DNA from: Distichodus sexfasciatus
Taxonomy: Eukaryota > Chordata > Actinopteri > Characiformes > Distichodontidae
Direction of reading: 5' to 3'
NCBI GenBank assembly: GCA_032718565.1
Contig: JAVGVS010000001.1
Coordinates: forward strand, 8,821,789 to 8,885,788
DNA length: 64,000 bases
Position 1 is the stretch's first letter. Each line of letters opens with the position of its first letter. Position numbers and translations under genes: made by a program. This document shows, in pieces, positions 25,554 through 37,613 of this stretch. The notes beneath the pieces are model-generated. The model was not told where the DNA came from, ran no database searches, and saw only the letters and a program-made list of their open reading frames with translations.

Positions 25554-26283
25554 CACAATTATCAGCTGATGGCGGCTTCAGACCCCCATACGTACAATCT
25601 ATCGGAACATCTACCAACTTGTCTGTACCACATAAGTAGTAGCTAATGACGTAGTCTAATAACAGTAATTATTATGGTCTTGAAAGTTTCGCTCAATCGG
25701 AGCTCACTCCATAGAGGAGACCAATTTACGGCCAACTGTATAATCGAATTAAACTCTAGAAATATACTAGTAATTTACGTTGATTCAATTTTAACAACTG
25801 GACGCCACTGACATTATCTCCCTTCAACAAGTAGTGGCAGCACCTAAGAGAAGATCATTCGATTATGAATACGGAAAATTATGGCGACAATCCGAGTACT
25901 TTTTAGGTTTGGTTAAATTATGACTGATAATCCTTCAAAGAAATAGCAGCAGTAATGACAAAGGGCGATGTGAGTAGAGTTAGGGTTAGCTTCTGGCCCG
26001 AGTCTCCTTGGTTTTTGTTTGCATCTGGATTCCCGTGAAAGAAGCATTTCGACTCCAGGTTATCCACAAATTTTGGCAGGTTGCATACAGCACTAAAACG
26101 CAAAGTCCATTAAGACAAGAAACGATGAGCGGTAGATAAAAATGAAAGAGAAAAAAGGTCCAATTTGCATGTCAAAGATGTGTTTGAAGTATTATGTGAC
26201 CAATGTGGTCACAGCTCACAAAATTCAGATGCATCACTGTGACTGTGTTTCACTTCGCAAAAGTAACGTGCAAAATACCACAG

Positions 26284-26297
26284 TGCCCTCTGGTGGT
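26284..26297 (-). promoter_or_regulatory. CTCF-like motif
   Basis: The - strand reads ACCACCAGAGGGCA, a strong match to the CTCF core. It points away from the + strand motif at 26621. Confidence 0.35.
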
Positions 26298-26620
26298 CAA
26301 ATTCCGCATAATACTATAAATTAGGATTTCTATTTATAATAACATAAATTAGGATCAATTATTTTAGTGAACATGCGGGCACACATTATGGCCATTTAGC
26401 TGTATATGATTATTTAACCTATACTATTTTGCTTTAATCCTTTGTCAGGAAGTGCTACTGGTTCTTGTTTTAATTTTGATAATGTGACATTTCTGCAAAC
26501 AATTCATTACAAACAATGATTCAATTTCAGCAAGTAAGTTTGTCAAACTAATCGAGATTGCGAGATCAAGGGGGGAAAAAAAGACTAAAATGTCTCCAAA
26601 ATGTTATTTGTTTCCTCTGA

Positions 26621-26634
26621 CCACTAGATGGCGG
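26621..26634 (+). promoter_or_regulatory. CTCF-like motif
   Basis: CCACTAGATGGCGG is a strong match to the CTCF core, in divergent orientation to the motif at 26284-26297. Confidence 0.35.
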
Positions 26635-26699
26635 TAAAACAGAAAAAATGCAATAATTAAACAATACTATAGTTCTAAAAAAAAAAAAGAACAGTAGTG

Positions 26700-28727
26700 A
26701 TTAAAATAACTGACAGCTGCATTCAGACCTTACAATAATCTGGCCTTCTAAACATTCCCTAGTTATCTTTAAGAGGTGAATTCTCTCCTGCCCCTTCACC
26801 ATCTTAGTTTATGTTTGGGGAGCCTACTGGTGCAGAATGGGGCAGAACCTGCGCATTGGTGCTGATTGATGTAGCTCCACAGTCTCTCTGTATTGTACTT
26901 GCACCATCAAAATGCATCATTCACTCATTTATTCACTTACTCATGCATGCATGCCCTGCTGACCAATTGGATCAGTGACCGTCTCTTGCCTTTCTCTCTC
27001 CCTCTCCCCCCTCATTGGGAGTATTTGCATGTCTGCTCTTGGCTGCGCTGTAATGTTGCTGCTCCTCCTGATCAGCCTTGAGTGCTTTTACCTTTGTGAA
27101 TGAAGGGAACACTAACTTGGCACTAGTCATGGGAAACAGACTCAGCTGCACACTGAACAGGCCCAGTGAGCATTGGAGAGACACAGGGCTTCAGTTTGGT
27201 AAAATTTCCAGCTCAATGTACCCTCATTTACTTAATAAAGAGGTTTACTACTTTATTCGTAAACCTCTAACTATCCTGCATTAACAGGTCAGTTCAGGAG
27301 CAGAGCCCCTCTGGCTTAAATCGTTTCCTCAGACAAGACACCTGAAGACCTGTAACCCCACAAAACAGATTGACTTACTGCACAAAAGAATAAAAGTGTA
27401 AACGGTTAACTGACATACATTCAATACCTGCTTTTTTTATTTAAAAACCACTAGCTGTTTTCTGAGAAAGGATGACAGACTAATATCAGCAAAGATGCTT
27501 CCTGTAACTGCACACCATTCATTGTACAGGGGAACAATAGAGGCTGGTCTATCTCCATGGAAACATCTTTGCTCTCATTGCCCATTGAAATGCCAATGTG
27601 CCAGTGTGGATGCCAAGGCACTGCGAATTTGGGCACACCGTACCCCACAGATTGCATAATAGCAAAGGGCATGAGGATCCCACAGTCAGAAGGCATTGCG
27701 ATGGAAACGGAAAGCCCTCGAGCATGAGGGTGAAGAAAAGCAAGGCAGAAAAGGAGGGCAGTGAGACAGCTCTGCATTCAGCCTCTCTCTCTCTCTCGCT
27801 CCCCTCTGCTTCCCGTAAGATGCAGAGGACTTGTGAAAGTAAAACTGAACAACGGATACTGAGTTGGTCAGCGTTCCACAAACAATGATGGCCGGTGGGG
27901 CAGAGTCCGAAGGTCAGGCCTCAGACACAAGTTATTTTCTCTTGGGCTAAGTGGAGAACAGAGGAGACAGGAGCCCTGACCCACTAGCTCATGACCTGCG
28001 GCGTTTGGAAGCTCTTAGCTGGACTCATTTTAAGCCGTTGGTCTTACATAATCCTAAAGGTCACATATGCTTGTGGGTAATTCCAACATGAAATAAGCCT
28101 GCATGTTGGAAGAGCAGTTTATATGGGTTCTCATCAAACGAGGCAGTCAAGCATAAACTCCAGCAGCAGGAGACATTCATTCATTGGCTTTCATCTCATC
28201 TCATATTGTGGAGAATAAAAAAAAAGAAAAAGGAGTGTAGGGGAGGCTTGGAAGGACATACAGGGCTCATAGAGCTTTCTATAAACCTTCTATTAACATT
28301 ACTAAAAAAGCATTGGCTCAAATTACGTAAATAGCCATAGAGATTAATTATGATGATTATGATTCATTAGGATTATGTGATTATGAATAATTTGAGGAAT
28401 CCAGTTAGAGATTGTGTTTCAGCCCTAAGCTTGTCATTCACAGGCTGATCTTGTTTAATGAGACACTTTCAACAAACAGAGAAACTAAATGTATCTAAAA
28501 TGATATCTTGATCCTATCATTCGACAGCAGTGTTAATGTGGAGGCAGGTTTTTAGGTATTTGTGAGGACCTGACTCTTCACTAAAAGGTAGGAAAGCATG
28601 AGAGCTGTCAGATGCTTCTCATTAAGCAAATAGTTTTATAGAAAATACCTATCATTTATAGGAAAAACAAAGAGAGAAAAAGGTCTGATTTTGGTATAGC
28701 GGTAGTAATATTTTGATCTAGTAATTT
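26700..28727 (-). other. st6gal2 intron 1, middle
   Basis: Nothing recognised. There is CT/GA low complexity near 27780-27800. Confidence 0.6.
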
Positions 28728-28905
28728 ACATTTACAGCATTTTAGCAGACGCTCTTATCCAGAGCGAGTTACGTTTCCTAATTTCAGGGATAGTTCTCCT
28801 GAGAGCAACTTAGGGTTACGGGTCTTGCTCAGGGACCCAGTGTTGGTAACGCCAGACCTCTTGGTTCAAAGGCGAGTGTCCTACCACTAGGCCACCAACA
28901 GCCTA
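28728..28905 (+). repeat. tRNA-like dispersed fish repeat
   Basis: The copy contains TTTAGCAGACGCTCTTATCC, GAGAGCAACTTAGGGTTACG, CTTGCTCAGGGA and CCTACCACTAGGCCACCA, the clearest member of this family in the window. Confidence 0.65.
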
Positions 28906-29667
28906 TTAATTATGACAGCCAGTGAAATTTTCTCATTTCTTAAACCTGTTCTTAAGAGAGTTAGGATATTTAAAGATAGCATAATATTATACAACTGTAG
29001 AACTGAATAAACCTGAATTTGCACAAACATGGCATGTTCTGAGCAGTTCTGGATACTTCAGCAGTTGTTGATTTTGTTTTTACCTGGAGGCAAATTGTAA
29101 AGAAAAAAAACTGGTGAATTGGTTTTAAAAAAAAATTTTCTTTATTTATTTCTTTTCTTATTACTTTGTTTCTTTTTATCTTTAATTTTAACATTTTAAC
29201 ATTGCTTCTGTAAAGCACATCGAATGACCCTTGTGTATGATAATGTGCTCTATAAATACACTTGCCTTGCCTTTAAGAACAAATTTCTTCTCATAGCAAG
29301 ACATGGCTGTGTGTGTGTGGGCTGATTCCATTAGAACATGCCCTAAAATATCTCAATCTATTAAATTTTGTTCCTTTGGGCATGTCCTTTTTAGTGATTG
29401 TTTTAAGGTCAAGATTAGCTTTAGGTTCAGCATAACATCATGGTTAGATATGTCAAGAGGAATGTATAGTATCTGAATGTACAATAACAACACTTCCTCT
29501 ACACAAATACATACGTATTAATGGAACAGCAGACCTAAGGAAATCCTCCACGCAAAGCCTCGAGTGCTTGACCCTGTTATTTCAGTTCTTTCCTCCCTTC
29601 CCACACTTCCGCATTTTTTTTGCAGACACTCATATCAAGAGCGACTTGCATTTCCATTTCTACTCAC

Positions 29668-30574
29668 CGATCTCCTTGCCCAGGCCTGAGCGGAGGATGG
29701 CCCCGGCTGAGGTGACCACAGCGCAGGACCGGAAGCCGGGGCTGTAATGCTGCTGGAGCGTGGAGTGGGGAACAACCTTGCCCCAGCCCAAGGTAGAGAA
29801 GGGCAGCTCTGCCCCATCCAGCGTCCTGACCGTCCCCTTCCGCTTCATCTCGCACAGCAGCTGTTTACCACTTTGCTGCGGCCTGCGCTTCCCCCTGTAG
29901 GCCACTCCATGCTTGTTGGAGCTCAGGTAGTCCTTCACGGCCCTCTGCAGACGTGGACTAAGCATGCCCACCGACACGCTGCCCTTCCACAGGCGGTGCA
30001 CCACTGACTTGGACTTGGAGAAGTAGTACTCCTCCAAATCTGAGTCCTCCCAGCGGTCTGCCATTGCCACCCTCTTAGTGGTCACGACCCTTTCCTCTTC
30101 ATTGTCTTCCTCCTCTCCTCCCATCTCCTCTTCCTCGTCTTGCTCTTCTTGACCAAGAAATGCATCACTGACCCTCTGCCTCCTACGTCCACGGGTGGAG
30201 GCACCGGAGCGCACGCTCACGTCCTGGGTGCCGAACGACGACCAGGCGGCCAGGTTCTGGGCGTCGGCATATGCATAGCTCTCCTGGCTCAGCTGCCCAG
30301 CCCTGGGCTCACCGGTGGGGTTCAATTCCTGCATCGCTCCCAAGGTCGTGGGCAAGGCAGAGGCGGGTGAATCCATGCGGGACCCCGCAGCTGCCATGCC
30401 AACACCCTGCACAGAGGCCAGGCGCCGAGTGTCAGCGTGTGAGAGTGCCGCCGCCGCGTGGCCCTCGTCCATGCGCGACTCCATGAAGTAGGAGAAGAGG
30501 GCCAGGAAGACCAGCACCCAGGTGAGCATGAAGCCGAGGGCTAGCCGTCGCCACTGCTTCAGGCTGGCCTTCAT
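29668..30574 (-). CDS. st6gal2: ST6 beta-galactoside alpha-2,6-sialyltransferase 2, coding exon 1
   Basis: This exon holds the start of a type II Golgi membrane enzyme that transfers sialic acid from CMP-Neu5Ac in alpha-2,6 linkage to terminal galactose of N-acetyllactosamine-type glycans. The ATG at 30574 opens 302 codons plus one base. They comprise a short basic cytoplasmic tail (residues 1-10), a hydrophobic anchor (about 11-30), and a long stem to about 185 with an Arg-rich patch (128-134) followed by a very acidic run (143-161). The catalytic domain starts with the family strings LSPRLQ, NKHGV and ALGWG-like TLGWG. The first half of sialylmotif L (CAVVTSAGAILRSGLGKEI) closes the exon. 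The donor is GTGAGT at 29667-29662. The codon for Asp303 is split and completed at 21435. All five exons together give 509 residues, close to the roughly 530 of mammalian ST6GAL2 and longer than ST6GAL1. Teleosts can have two copies; which one this is was not determined. Confidence 0.95.
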
Positions 30575-30628
30575 TTCCCAGCAGCCCTCTGCACGCCGGA
30601 GCCAACAGGAGAGAGCTTGATGGGAGGC
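30575..30628 (-). other. st6gal2 5' UTR segment and upstream splice acceptor
   Basis: Just upstream of the start codon the - strand reads a pyrimidine-rich stretch ending CCTCTCCAG (AG at 30630-30629). This suggests a splice acceptor and 54 bases of 5' UTR in the first coding exon, so at least one noncoding exon lies further upstream. The start context GGGAAATGA has a purine at -3. Confidence 0.5.
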
Positions 30629-30799
30629 CTGGAGAGGTATAGTGGAGAATTAAGCTGTGATCGAAAAGTCAAAAAAATGTGTGCCCCCCTCCCGAAACAC
30701 AACCTTTGGGTTTTTCCTTTCAGATGGTGAAATAAAGGCACGGATTTTAGGTAGGGACAAAATCACTCAAAGCCAAAGTTATGAAAATATGACAAAGCC

Positions 30800-30863
30800 T
30801 ACATATATATATATATATATACACAAAATATACAGTATATATATATATATATATACTGTATAT

Positions 30864-30923
<60 letters not shown>

Positions 30924-30938
30924 GCCCTAATATATATA
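30800..30938. repeat. TA-rich microsatellite
   Basis: Nearly continuous (TA)n with short interruptions, at the left border of a hAT-like relic. Confidence 0.9.
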
Positions 30939-30944
30939 CTTTTC

Positions 30945-31742
30945 AGATTGACTTATCCGTCGAGTCGACAAGTCGTTTGATGACATCACACAGACGCAGC
31001 GGTGGAACACAGGTTTTCAACAATGAGCAACTTTTATTAAAGTTCTCTGTAACATTAACAGTCAACATGGCGCGTTTGATCATAGTCCAGAGTGTGGTGT
31101 GGCTCAGGACTGTGTAGTCTGGTTCAAAAAAATTTGGGATTTTTTTTTAAAGCCTTCGCCTTGTACTGCAGCCTAAGGTCTCACATCTTTAACGATGAAA
31201 TTAACAAGCAGATCTGTGATCTGCTGTTTTTTCTTTTCAGTCAGAGGCTATTACTGTAAAGCTACTCAGCGTCCTCTGGACTGGATGTACTCCATGCAGT
31301 GCGAGCATCACCCATTTTAACTAGCGGATGCCGTTTCAGATGGCCGTGCATAACGCTAGTACTTTTATTGTACTTCAACACCGACTTGCGGATTGTGCAG
31401 GTCACCGTGCTGTTTGTGTCGTCTAGAGTGAAGTCTTTCCATACATGTGATGTGGGTCTGTCACCTACTGCCTCTGATGCCATGTCTCTTGTCTTGTTGC
31501 AGTCTTGTGTTTAAATTCCTCCCATGCCAACGTTCCCGCCTTTTTTATAAAGTGACTATGATAATTGGTTAAGTCAAGGTACGCATGTCAGCATAAGCCA
31601 ATCAGAGGCAGAGACTGCATTGCGTACACAAGCGCGCACACAGAGAGAGGAAAAAAAAAAACACACGACTTGTCGACTTCTCTCAGGGGTCGACGACCTG
31701 TACCTCTGATGTCGATGCGTCGACAAATGAGCTTTTCTGTTA
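30945..31742 (-). mobile_element. hAT-like relic with broken BED zinc finger
   Basis: The two ends carry related inverted sequences (GTCGACAAGTCG at 30964-30975, and on the right the reverse sequence near 31668-31680). Between them the - strand ORF 31483-31262 encodes a BED-type finger: HVWKDFTLDD, TCTIRKSVLKYNKSTS, then HLKRH. BED fingers use CxxC; here the second Cys is Arg. The rest of the transposase is missing. TA repeats abut both sides. Confidence 0.55.
31262..31483 (-). pseudogene. BED zinc-finger fragment of hAT transposase
   Basis: 73 codons from ATG to stop. It has the BED layout (Trp-Phe pair, one of two zinc Cys, YNKSTS, HLKRH) but lacks the second Cys of CxxC. It has no catalytic domain downstream, so it is a transposase remnant and not a host gene. 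Confidence 0.55.
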
Positions 31743-32222
31743 ATATATATATATAGGTACAGTGGGTACAAGGCATGGTGGTGGGGGGTAATGAAAGGTC
31801 AACTGTTCCAAAGGAGCAGAACAGAAACAGTTAGAGAACCTCCGGGTTAAAAAAGGTGTAAAGGAGAGGTCGACCATGGTGCTAAGAAGAGCCACATTCA
31901 CTTACACTGGGCTGCCCATTTATGTGATGGCATCCTGAAAATACTGAAAATACAGTGTTCCAGAGATTGAAACGTAATGGCTGTCAATACAGACATTTAT
32001 TAATATGCAATGTTGTGCTTACATATCTACTACTGCTGTCTATCTACTGTCTGATTAGTTTAAAACATAAACATTTGTTAGATTTTAATGATGAAATTAG
32101 GAGACATCAGTTGTTAATCTATCTGGCACAAAGACTATCTATGGTCAGGCAATATGGTCAGTTAAACCTTAGTCTTTGTGAATGCAAATAATAATAATAT
32201 ACCGATGTACATCACTCTGGAT

Positions 32223-32687
32223 TAGGGGTGTTGAAATTAATCGCATAATTGATGTGGATGATTCTCCATCAATGCAGTGGCAGACCATAATCGTTCATAA
32301 CAGAAGTTTTCAACCAGTGGCCTGCTGCCCACTAGTGGTCCGCGGCAGCATTGCAGGTGGTCTGTGATATGCAATCCACTTTTACTACTTTTAACACTTC
32401 CTCCCACACTGCTTAGTCTGAATGGTAGTAGTGTCTGGGACAACAGCAGTTGAAAAACCCTGAATTATTTCATGACATTGCTTGGTGATTTTCTGGCTAT
32501 GGCATAAAAAAGCAAGTTAAAAACAACATATCTGTAGCAACTATGGCTGCCCAATCTGCGTGCAATGTGAAGTAGTGTAGAAGAATGGATGGCATGCATC
32601 GTGATGCATCAAGATATTGTATCGAATCAGATCATTGATTTAATAATTGTAATCGAATCGTGAGACCAGTGAAGGTTAACACATCTA
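32223..32687 (+). mobile_element. Short hAT-type element inserted in a tRNA-like repeat
   Basis: Starts TAGGGGTGTTGAAATTAATC and ends GGTTAACACATCTA (reverse TAGATGTGTTAACC). The flanking 8 bases are CTCTGGAT and TTGTGGAT (6 of 8 equal). Together the flanks rebuild the teleost repeat string CTCTGGATAAGAGTGTCTGC, so it jumped into such a repeat. There is no coding capacity. Confidence 0.55.
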
Positions 32688-32999
32688 TTGTGGATAAGAG
32701 TGTCTGCTAAAAGCTGTAAATGTAAATGAGACCCTCAGATAAAATTGTAGATAAAGGTCTAAATAAAGTTCAGAGCTGACCATCCAACCAAACTTTGCTC
32801 ACGCCTATGTGTTTGTCTGTAATGTAAGTTAAAGGTAAATTTAAGTTGCTCTGGATAAGACGGCTTCCTCAATGCCATACATTTAAACTTAGAAGTGTTA
32901 TTTGTTACTTAATAGCAAGGGCCAAACTGTTTGCATTACTACTTTTGAAAGTGGTATCAGACACCCCACTGACCACTCACTGTCGAGTCTGAAAGCAAC

Positions 33000-34327
33000 A
33001 CATATGTGGCGTGAATAATAGCATGATTAATAACACTGAGGGAGGAAAACAGATAAATTAGGAGATGAGAAATATAAATGTGTGTTAGAGTAAGTGTGTG
33101 AGAGAGTGAGCAATGAAGTGAGAAAGCAAGTACAAAGGACAGATGGAGAGAGATTTAATATGCCTCTCAGAAGGGTCCAGAAAAAGGAGCTGAACAGAGA
33201 ATGGAGCGTCTTGAGTGATATCAACATTTTAGAATACTTACAGGAAGGAACTTTATATTCACAGTTAATCTAAATAAATCAACATCAATTTCCCTGTTAC
33301 ACTCTTTCTCCAGGACTTTGGAGGATATATTTCCTTCAAGCTACACCTACAAAAAAAATGCCTAAATTGTCAACAAATTCAGTGTAAATTTCAGTTCATG
33401 TTTCAGCAATCAACAAGGTCACATATGGCTATGGCTGTTATGAGAAAAATGTGTGTTATAGACTGCATGGGAAACCCAGACACTACAATTTCGGCAAAAT
33501 CAGCAAACCATCTATTTAGTGCAGCAGCACGCAGCCTTATGACTCATTTTATGTCTGAAATAAATGTGTGAGTCGCCGTCTGTTAAGTTTACATGTTAAA
33601 GTCCTTCAGAATGTAGTTTAAGAATGAAATGCATGTGTAGAATATAACTATGGTCACAGTGTTTTGAGGAAAAAGGGATATGAGAAATGGAGCATTTAAT
33701 TTGAGTGAAATATGCCTCGTGAAAACACACAAGACAAACATGCACATGTGAGAAGTTCCACTTTCCTTTTGTTACATGTGGGAGTTTTTTTTGTAAGACT
33801 TTCCTGTAGTACAGTGCTTTGAGACGGAGAGACCTATTTCTGGGTATAACACAGATTCGGCTTGACTGAAGGTTTACTCTTGAGACACACTGCTATAAAC
33901 ACACTCCATACACTCGCTGGGTCCCATGGCAGGATCTTATTCGGCTAAAAACAAGAAAAGCACGCCGCTCGTTTGCTTCTACTGAGAAAGGAGGCCCTGA
34001 GAGAACTCCCATGTTCTAACACACAGTTGGTCTCAAGCTCTCCATTTATTTTCTAGGTGATTCTGTGCTCTCTGTACACACTACAGTACAAGGGCTGAAA
34101 ACCAGCCAGGAATTGGAGGTCACAGGAGCAGAAAAGTCTAAACTGGACTTTTCACAGTCAAATGTGTTGATCCTGGGTCAAGTTTTAACCTTAGCCTGAA
34201 AGATACTATTTTTAAAAAACATGTTAAAAAACTAGAGCCCAGCTGACAGCGTTTAAAACCAATATAGGTTTCAATAATTTGATTATTTACAAATCAGATT
34301 GTTCTTTCCAGCAAGAAAAAGATTGTA
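33000..34327. other. Intronic stretch without recognised elements
   Basis: Unique-looking AT-rich sequence. No gene, repeat or transposon end could be recognised. Confidence 0.5.
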
Positions 34328-34492
34328 GATTTACATTTATGGCATTTATCAGACACTTTTATCCAGAGATCATAACATTCTCTAACTGCAGTGAAAGTCT
34401 CGGGGAAGCAATTTGGGGTTAATTGTCCTTGCAGTAGGATAGAGCTGGACTAGGCAAGTATTCTACCACTGAGGCCACCACCATACAATTTC
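34328..34492 (+). repeat. tRNA-like dispersed fish repeat, diverged
   Basis: The copy contains GGCATTTATCAGACACTTTTA, AGCAATTTGGGGTTAATTG and CTACCACTGAGGCCACCACC. Same family as 28728-28905 but more diverged. Confidence 0.5.
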
Positions 34493-34655
34493 TTAAAATG
34501 CATTAGTAGTTATTTATGAATCATCACCAAGATAACAGCACATAATGCAGTTTATACTTGTTTTATGGTCATAAACAGTGGTTTGAACTAAACTACACCA
34601 TAGTGTATTGAAGTTCCCTCAGAATCACATGTATAAAAACAGTGGAGTTGCAATA

Positions 34656-34668
34656 TGCCATCTTGTGG
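34656..34668 (-). promoter_or_regulatory. CTCF-like motif
   Basis: The - strand reads CCACAAGATGGCA, a moderate match to the CTCF core. Confidence 0.2.
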
Positions 34669-34699
34669 ACACATTACACACTGACAATAATCAAGACAT

Positions 34700-37600
34700 T
34701 GTGCATTGAATGTACATGTATTTTCTGTTTCCTGTTACTTTTTATTATATGTTTACTAACCTTAATAAGTTCTGATACTGATTTACTGGCAATAATATGG
34801 TCACACTGATTTATTAGTCAGACTCTGGCTTTTGCATAATCTTGAGTTAACAATTCTTCTGGATTTTAACTATTTTTAGCAACGTATACATACAAATCTT
34901 AGGTTGCAGGTCAGTGATGATAATGGCATCATGCAAGCAAAATGCAACGTGTTTACTGTTGCTGCAAAGTAGTCTTATGGTCTTGACTGATTCTCATTTA
35001 TATAACTTTAAGAAGCTGACCTGCCCTTGCTGTGTATATTTGCACAACATGCCTAGAGCACTGTGGTTAACAGACATCACAGCAGAGGTGAAACAAGGTC
35101 AAATGCTACACTAATCCTTAAAAAAGCAAAGAAATTTGCAAAGCAATGTGACATGTTGCTAAACACTAGGGAACACCCAGGTAAAAAAAAACAAACAAAC
35201 AAATATCTGGAAAGTGAATCATTGTGAGTAAAGTACAAACACATCTCACCTCCACAACTTTCCTACTTTTCTGACTCCATTCTTCTTAAGTCAGTCAGGC
35301 TCTGAAAAGCAAAACGGAGGCAAATAAGAAGCAGAGAAATTAAATATCTAATTCATCAACTATTAAAACAGGAAAATACTCTGTGTGGGAAAACAATGGC
35401 ACAATATGTCACCATATTGGTCGGATTATCTGAAAACAAAGACAGCTGTAAATCTTTTGCTGTCTCAATGAAGCCTAAATTAATGCATTGTTTGCTTTTG
35501 AATTGGCCTTTGACAGGACTGGAGGAGGAGGACGGTCTCAGCCGTGTACGATAATGAGTGTTCTGCCCTGGACAGTCCTCAAACACACACATCATCATTT
35601 CGACAGCATGGAGGAAGAGGAAGTGAGGTGTTAGCAGACCTTAAACATGCTTATTAGAACTCAGTGACCCTGAAGGTCATATTTTGCAGCTGGCTTCAGG
35701 GTTGCTTCTCCTGACGGCCTCATATCCTGGGAGGGAAGCCCTCAGACAGGCCAGTATAGAGGTCAGTCTCTCCCACAGATGGAGGACAAAAAGACAATAA
35801 CCGCTAACATGGCAAACATATTTACAGAAACGCAATACAAAGACACCAGCATATGCACACTTCACATGTATGTGTGGGGGCACAAAACACACACACACAC
35901 AGCTGTGTGAACTCACTGACCTTTAACATTCTATAAAGATGGAATATCAGCTTTCTACAGTTATTACTACACATATTATTTGGCCATATAGCCCAGCTGT
36001 CTCTGCAGTAATATGTTAAAAAAGAGCCCAGAAAAACTAGCCCAAAAACTTAAACAGCCAATAAATTTCAGGCAAAAACCCGGGCAGCACATTCTTCTTG
36101 TCTTTGTCACACAGAGTATTATTCAGATCCCTTCCATTCTAATCTGTGTGACCAAACGCAATCCACAGAATTCCAGGCAACAGTGTCTCCAGTTAGATCA
36201 TCGCTGCCAACGGCCATCTTCACTGGACGGTTCTGTGAAGGCCGAGTGCCACAGACATGTTTTTTTTCAAAATGCTGCGCTTTGTTCAAAAGACAGAGCT
36301 GGTCATTGAGCATGTGATGTATGAAGACTTTAAAACAGCTGCCAGTTGGAAAATGTTCACTCAACTGGTTAATAATAACCAGAAGAGAAGTCATGATACA
36401 AATAATGTTTTGATTCGTTAGACCATTTAGATGACTTTATTACTTACAACTTGTTATTTTATAGGTATGTGGTTTTACAAAAAAACACAATCCATTTTCA
36501 ATCCATTTCTTTTTTCTTCTGTTTTCTTCTGTTTTATGCAGATGTAATTTCCTAAATCAGCTCTCTTAATTTAAAAAGGTGCTATCTGGTTTTTTTTTAA
36601 AAGAGGGATTTCATGCCCGGCTACACCTGTATTGTACATTTTGTGATATTTATGAATTGTGGAATGTTGGCTGATCATTCAAAGAAACTATTTACAACAC
36701 CAAATTTGTTGGAGACTTTGTGGTGACTTAGAGGTACACCATACCCATGTTTTTGAACTTGTAAACAGATAAGACCCTTCTGACAGAACATACATACAGT
36801 TTTGGAGAAGGTGTTGGGGTATGGGATACCTACGTACTACAGTACATTTTGGGCATCTCTCAGAAATTATAGTTGAGGGTCATGGCTATTTGTCGAAGAT
36901 TCTCCTTACAGCAGCAGGAAAAGTAAGTCTGTAGTTTAATATTGAACAGGAAATTTCTCAAATGGAGAAATGAACTCATACATTAAGGTTAAAAGGACAT
37001 TTTTGAGAAAAAAGGACAAAAATGGATTTTTTTATTTATTAACATATGTTTTAATTTGTTTTTGTTTATGTAAAGTGCACACTATTCCATTGGGTGGTTG
37101 GATTATAATTGTGTTACCACCGTTTTCTATTTATTGAATGTGAAAAATATGCATAGAATATGCATCAGACATCAGACACCAGTGGTGTGTATTTCAGTGA
37201 GATGTGGTTTGAATGAGGTGTTAGAAAAAAGAAAGAAAGAAAAAAGACGGGGGGAAAAAACATGCAGTATAAGGCTGGGTTTCACAGCAAAGATGGTGAC
37301 TTCCTGTGTGACAAAACAGCTATCATTCTGTAATGTGGGGAAGCCATGACGAAACAAGTGAGAATCCACTACCTGCAGACGAAAGGGAAGTTGTGAGAAA
37401 ATAAAAAAAAGGGGTATACTAAAGGCCAACTGTGTTAACTGAAAAGAAAAGAGGATGTGAAAGTCGCACTGGTTAACCAAGTAACAGCCTTGTTTTTTTT
37501 TTTTACATTATTCATTAGTCTGGCAGGACGCGTCTCCTCAGCAGAAAGTCAATCTAAATCAGATTGCTACTCTGGTGCATAACCTTCCTGTTAGCATGCA
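34700..37600. other. Intronic stretch without recognised genes
   Basis: A CA microsatellite lies at 35887-35901. There are no exon-like or transposon-like signals. Several short ORFs here look random. Confidence 0.5.
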
Positions 37601-37613
37601 CATTTTACACAAC

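Larger units (their letters stand above)
24890..25615. mobile_element. PIF/Harbinger transposase fragments in inverted pair
   Basis: On the + strand 24901-25038 reads GFPGVIAAIDRTHAPLKPTS and then DDYAYINRK. This is the Harbinger-type nuclease segment around the first catalytic Asp (24946-24948), with R where Cys is usual after AID. On the - strand about 25610-25520 reads IDCTYGGLKPPSADN, then VYINRK. Both copies lead into the same downstream sequence, forming inverted arms 24993-25209 and 25339-25553 around a 129-base spacer. Neither copy is a full gene. Confidence 0.75.

Noticed and set aside
27451..27888. Three overlapping ORFs of about 100 codons on both strands
   Set aside because: No domain pattern, low-complexity CT/GA tract, no splice borders with coding continuity.
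30657..30980. 107-codon ORF upstream of st6gal2
   Set aside because: Mostly Tyr/Ile runs translated from the TA microsatellite.
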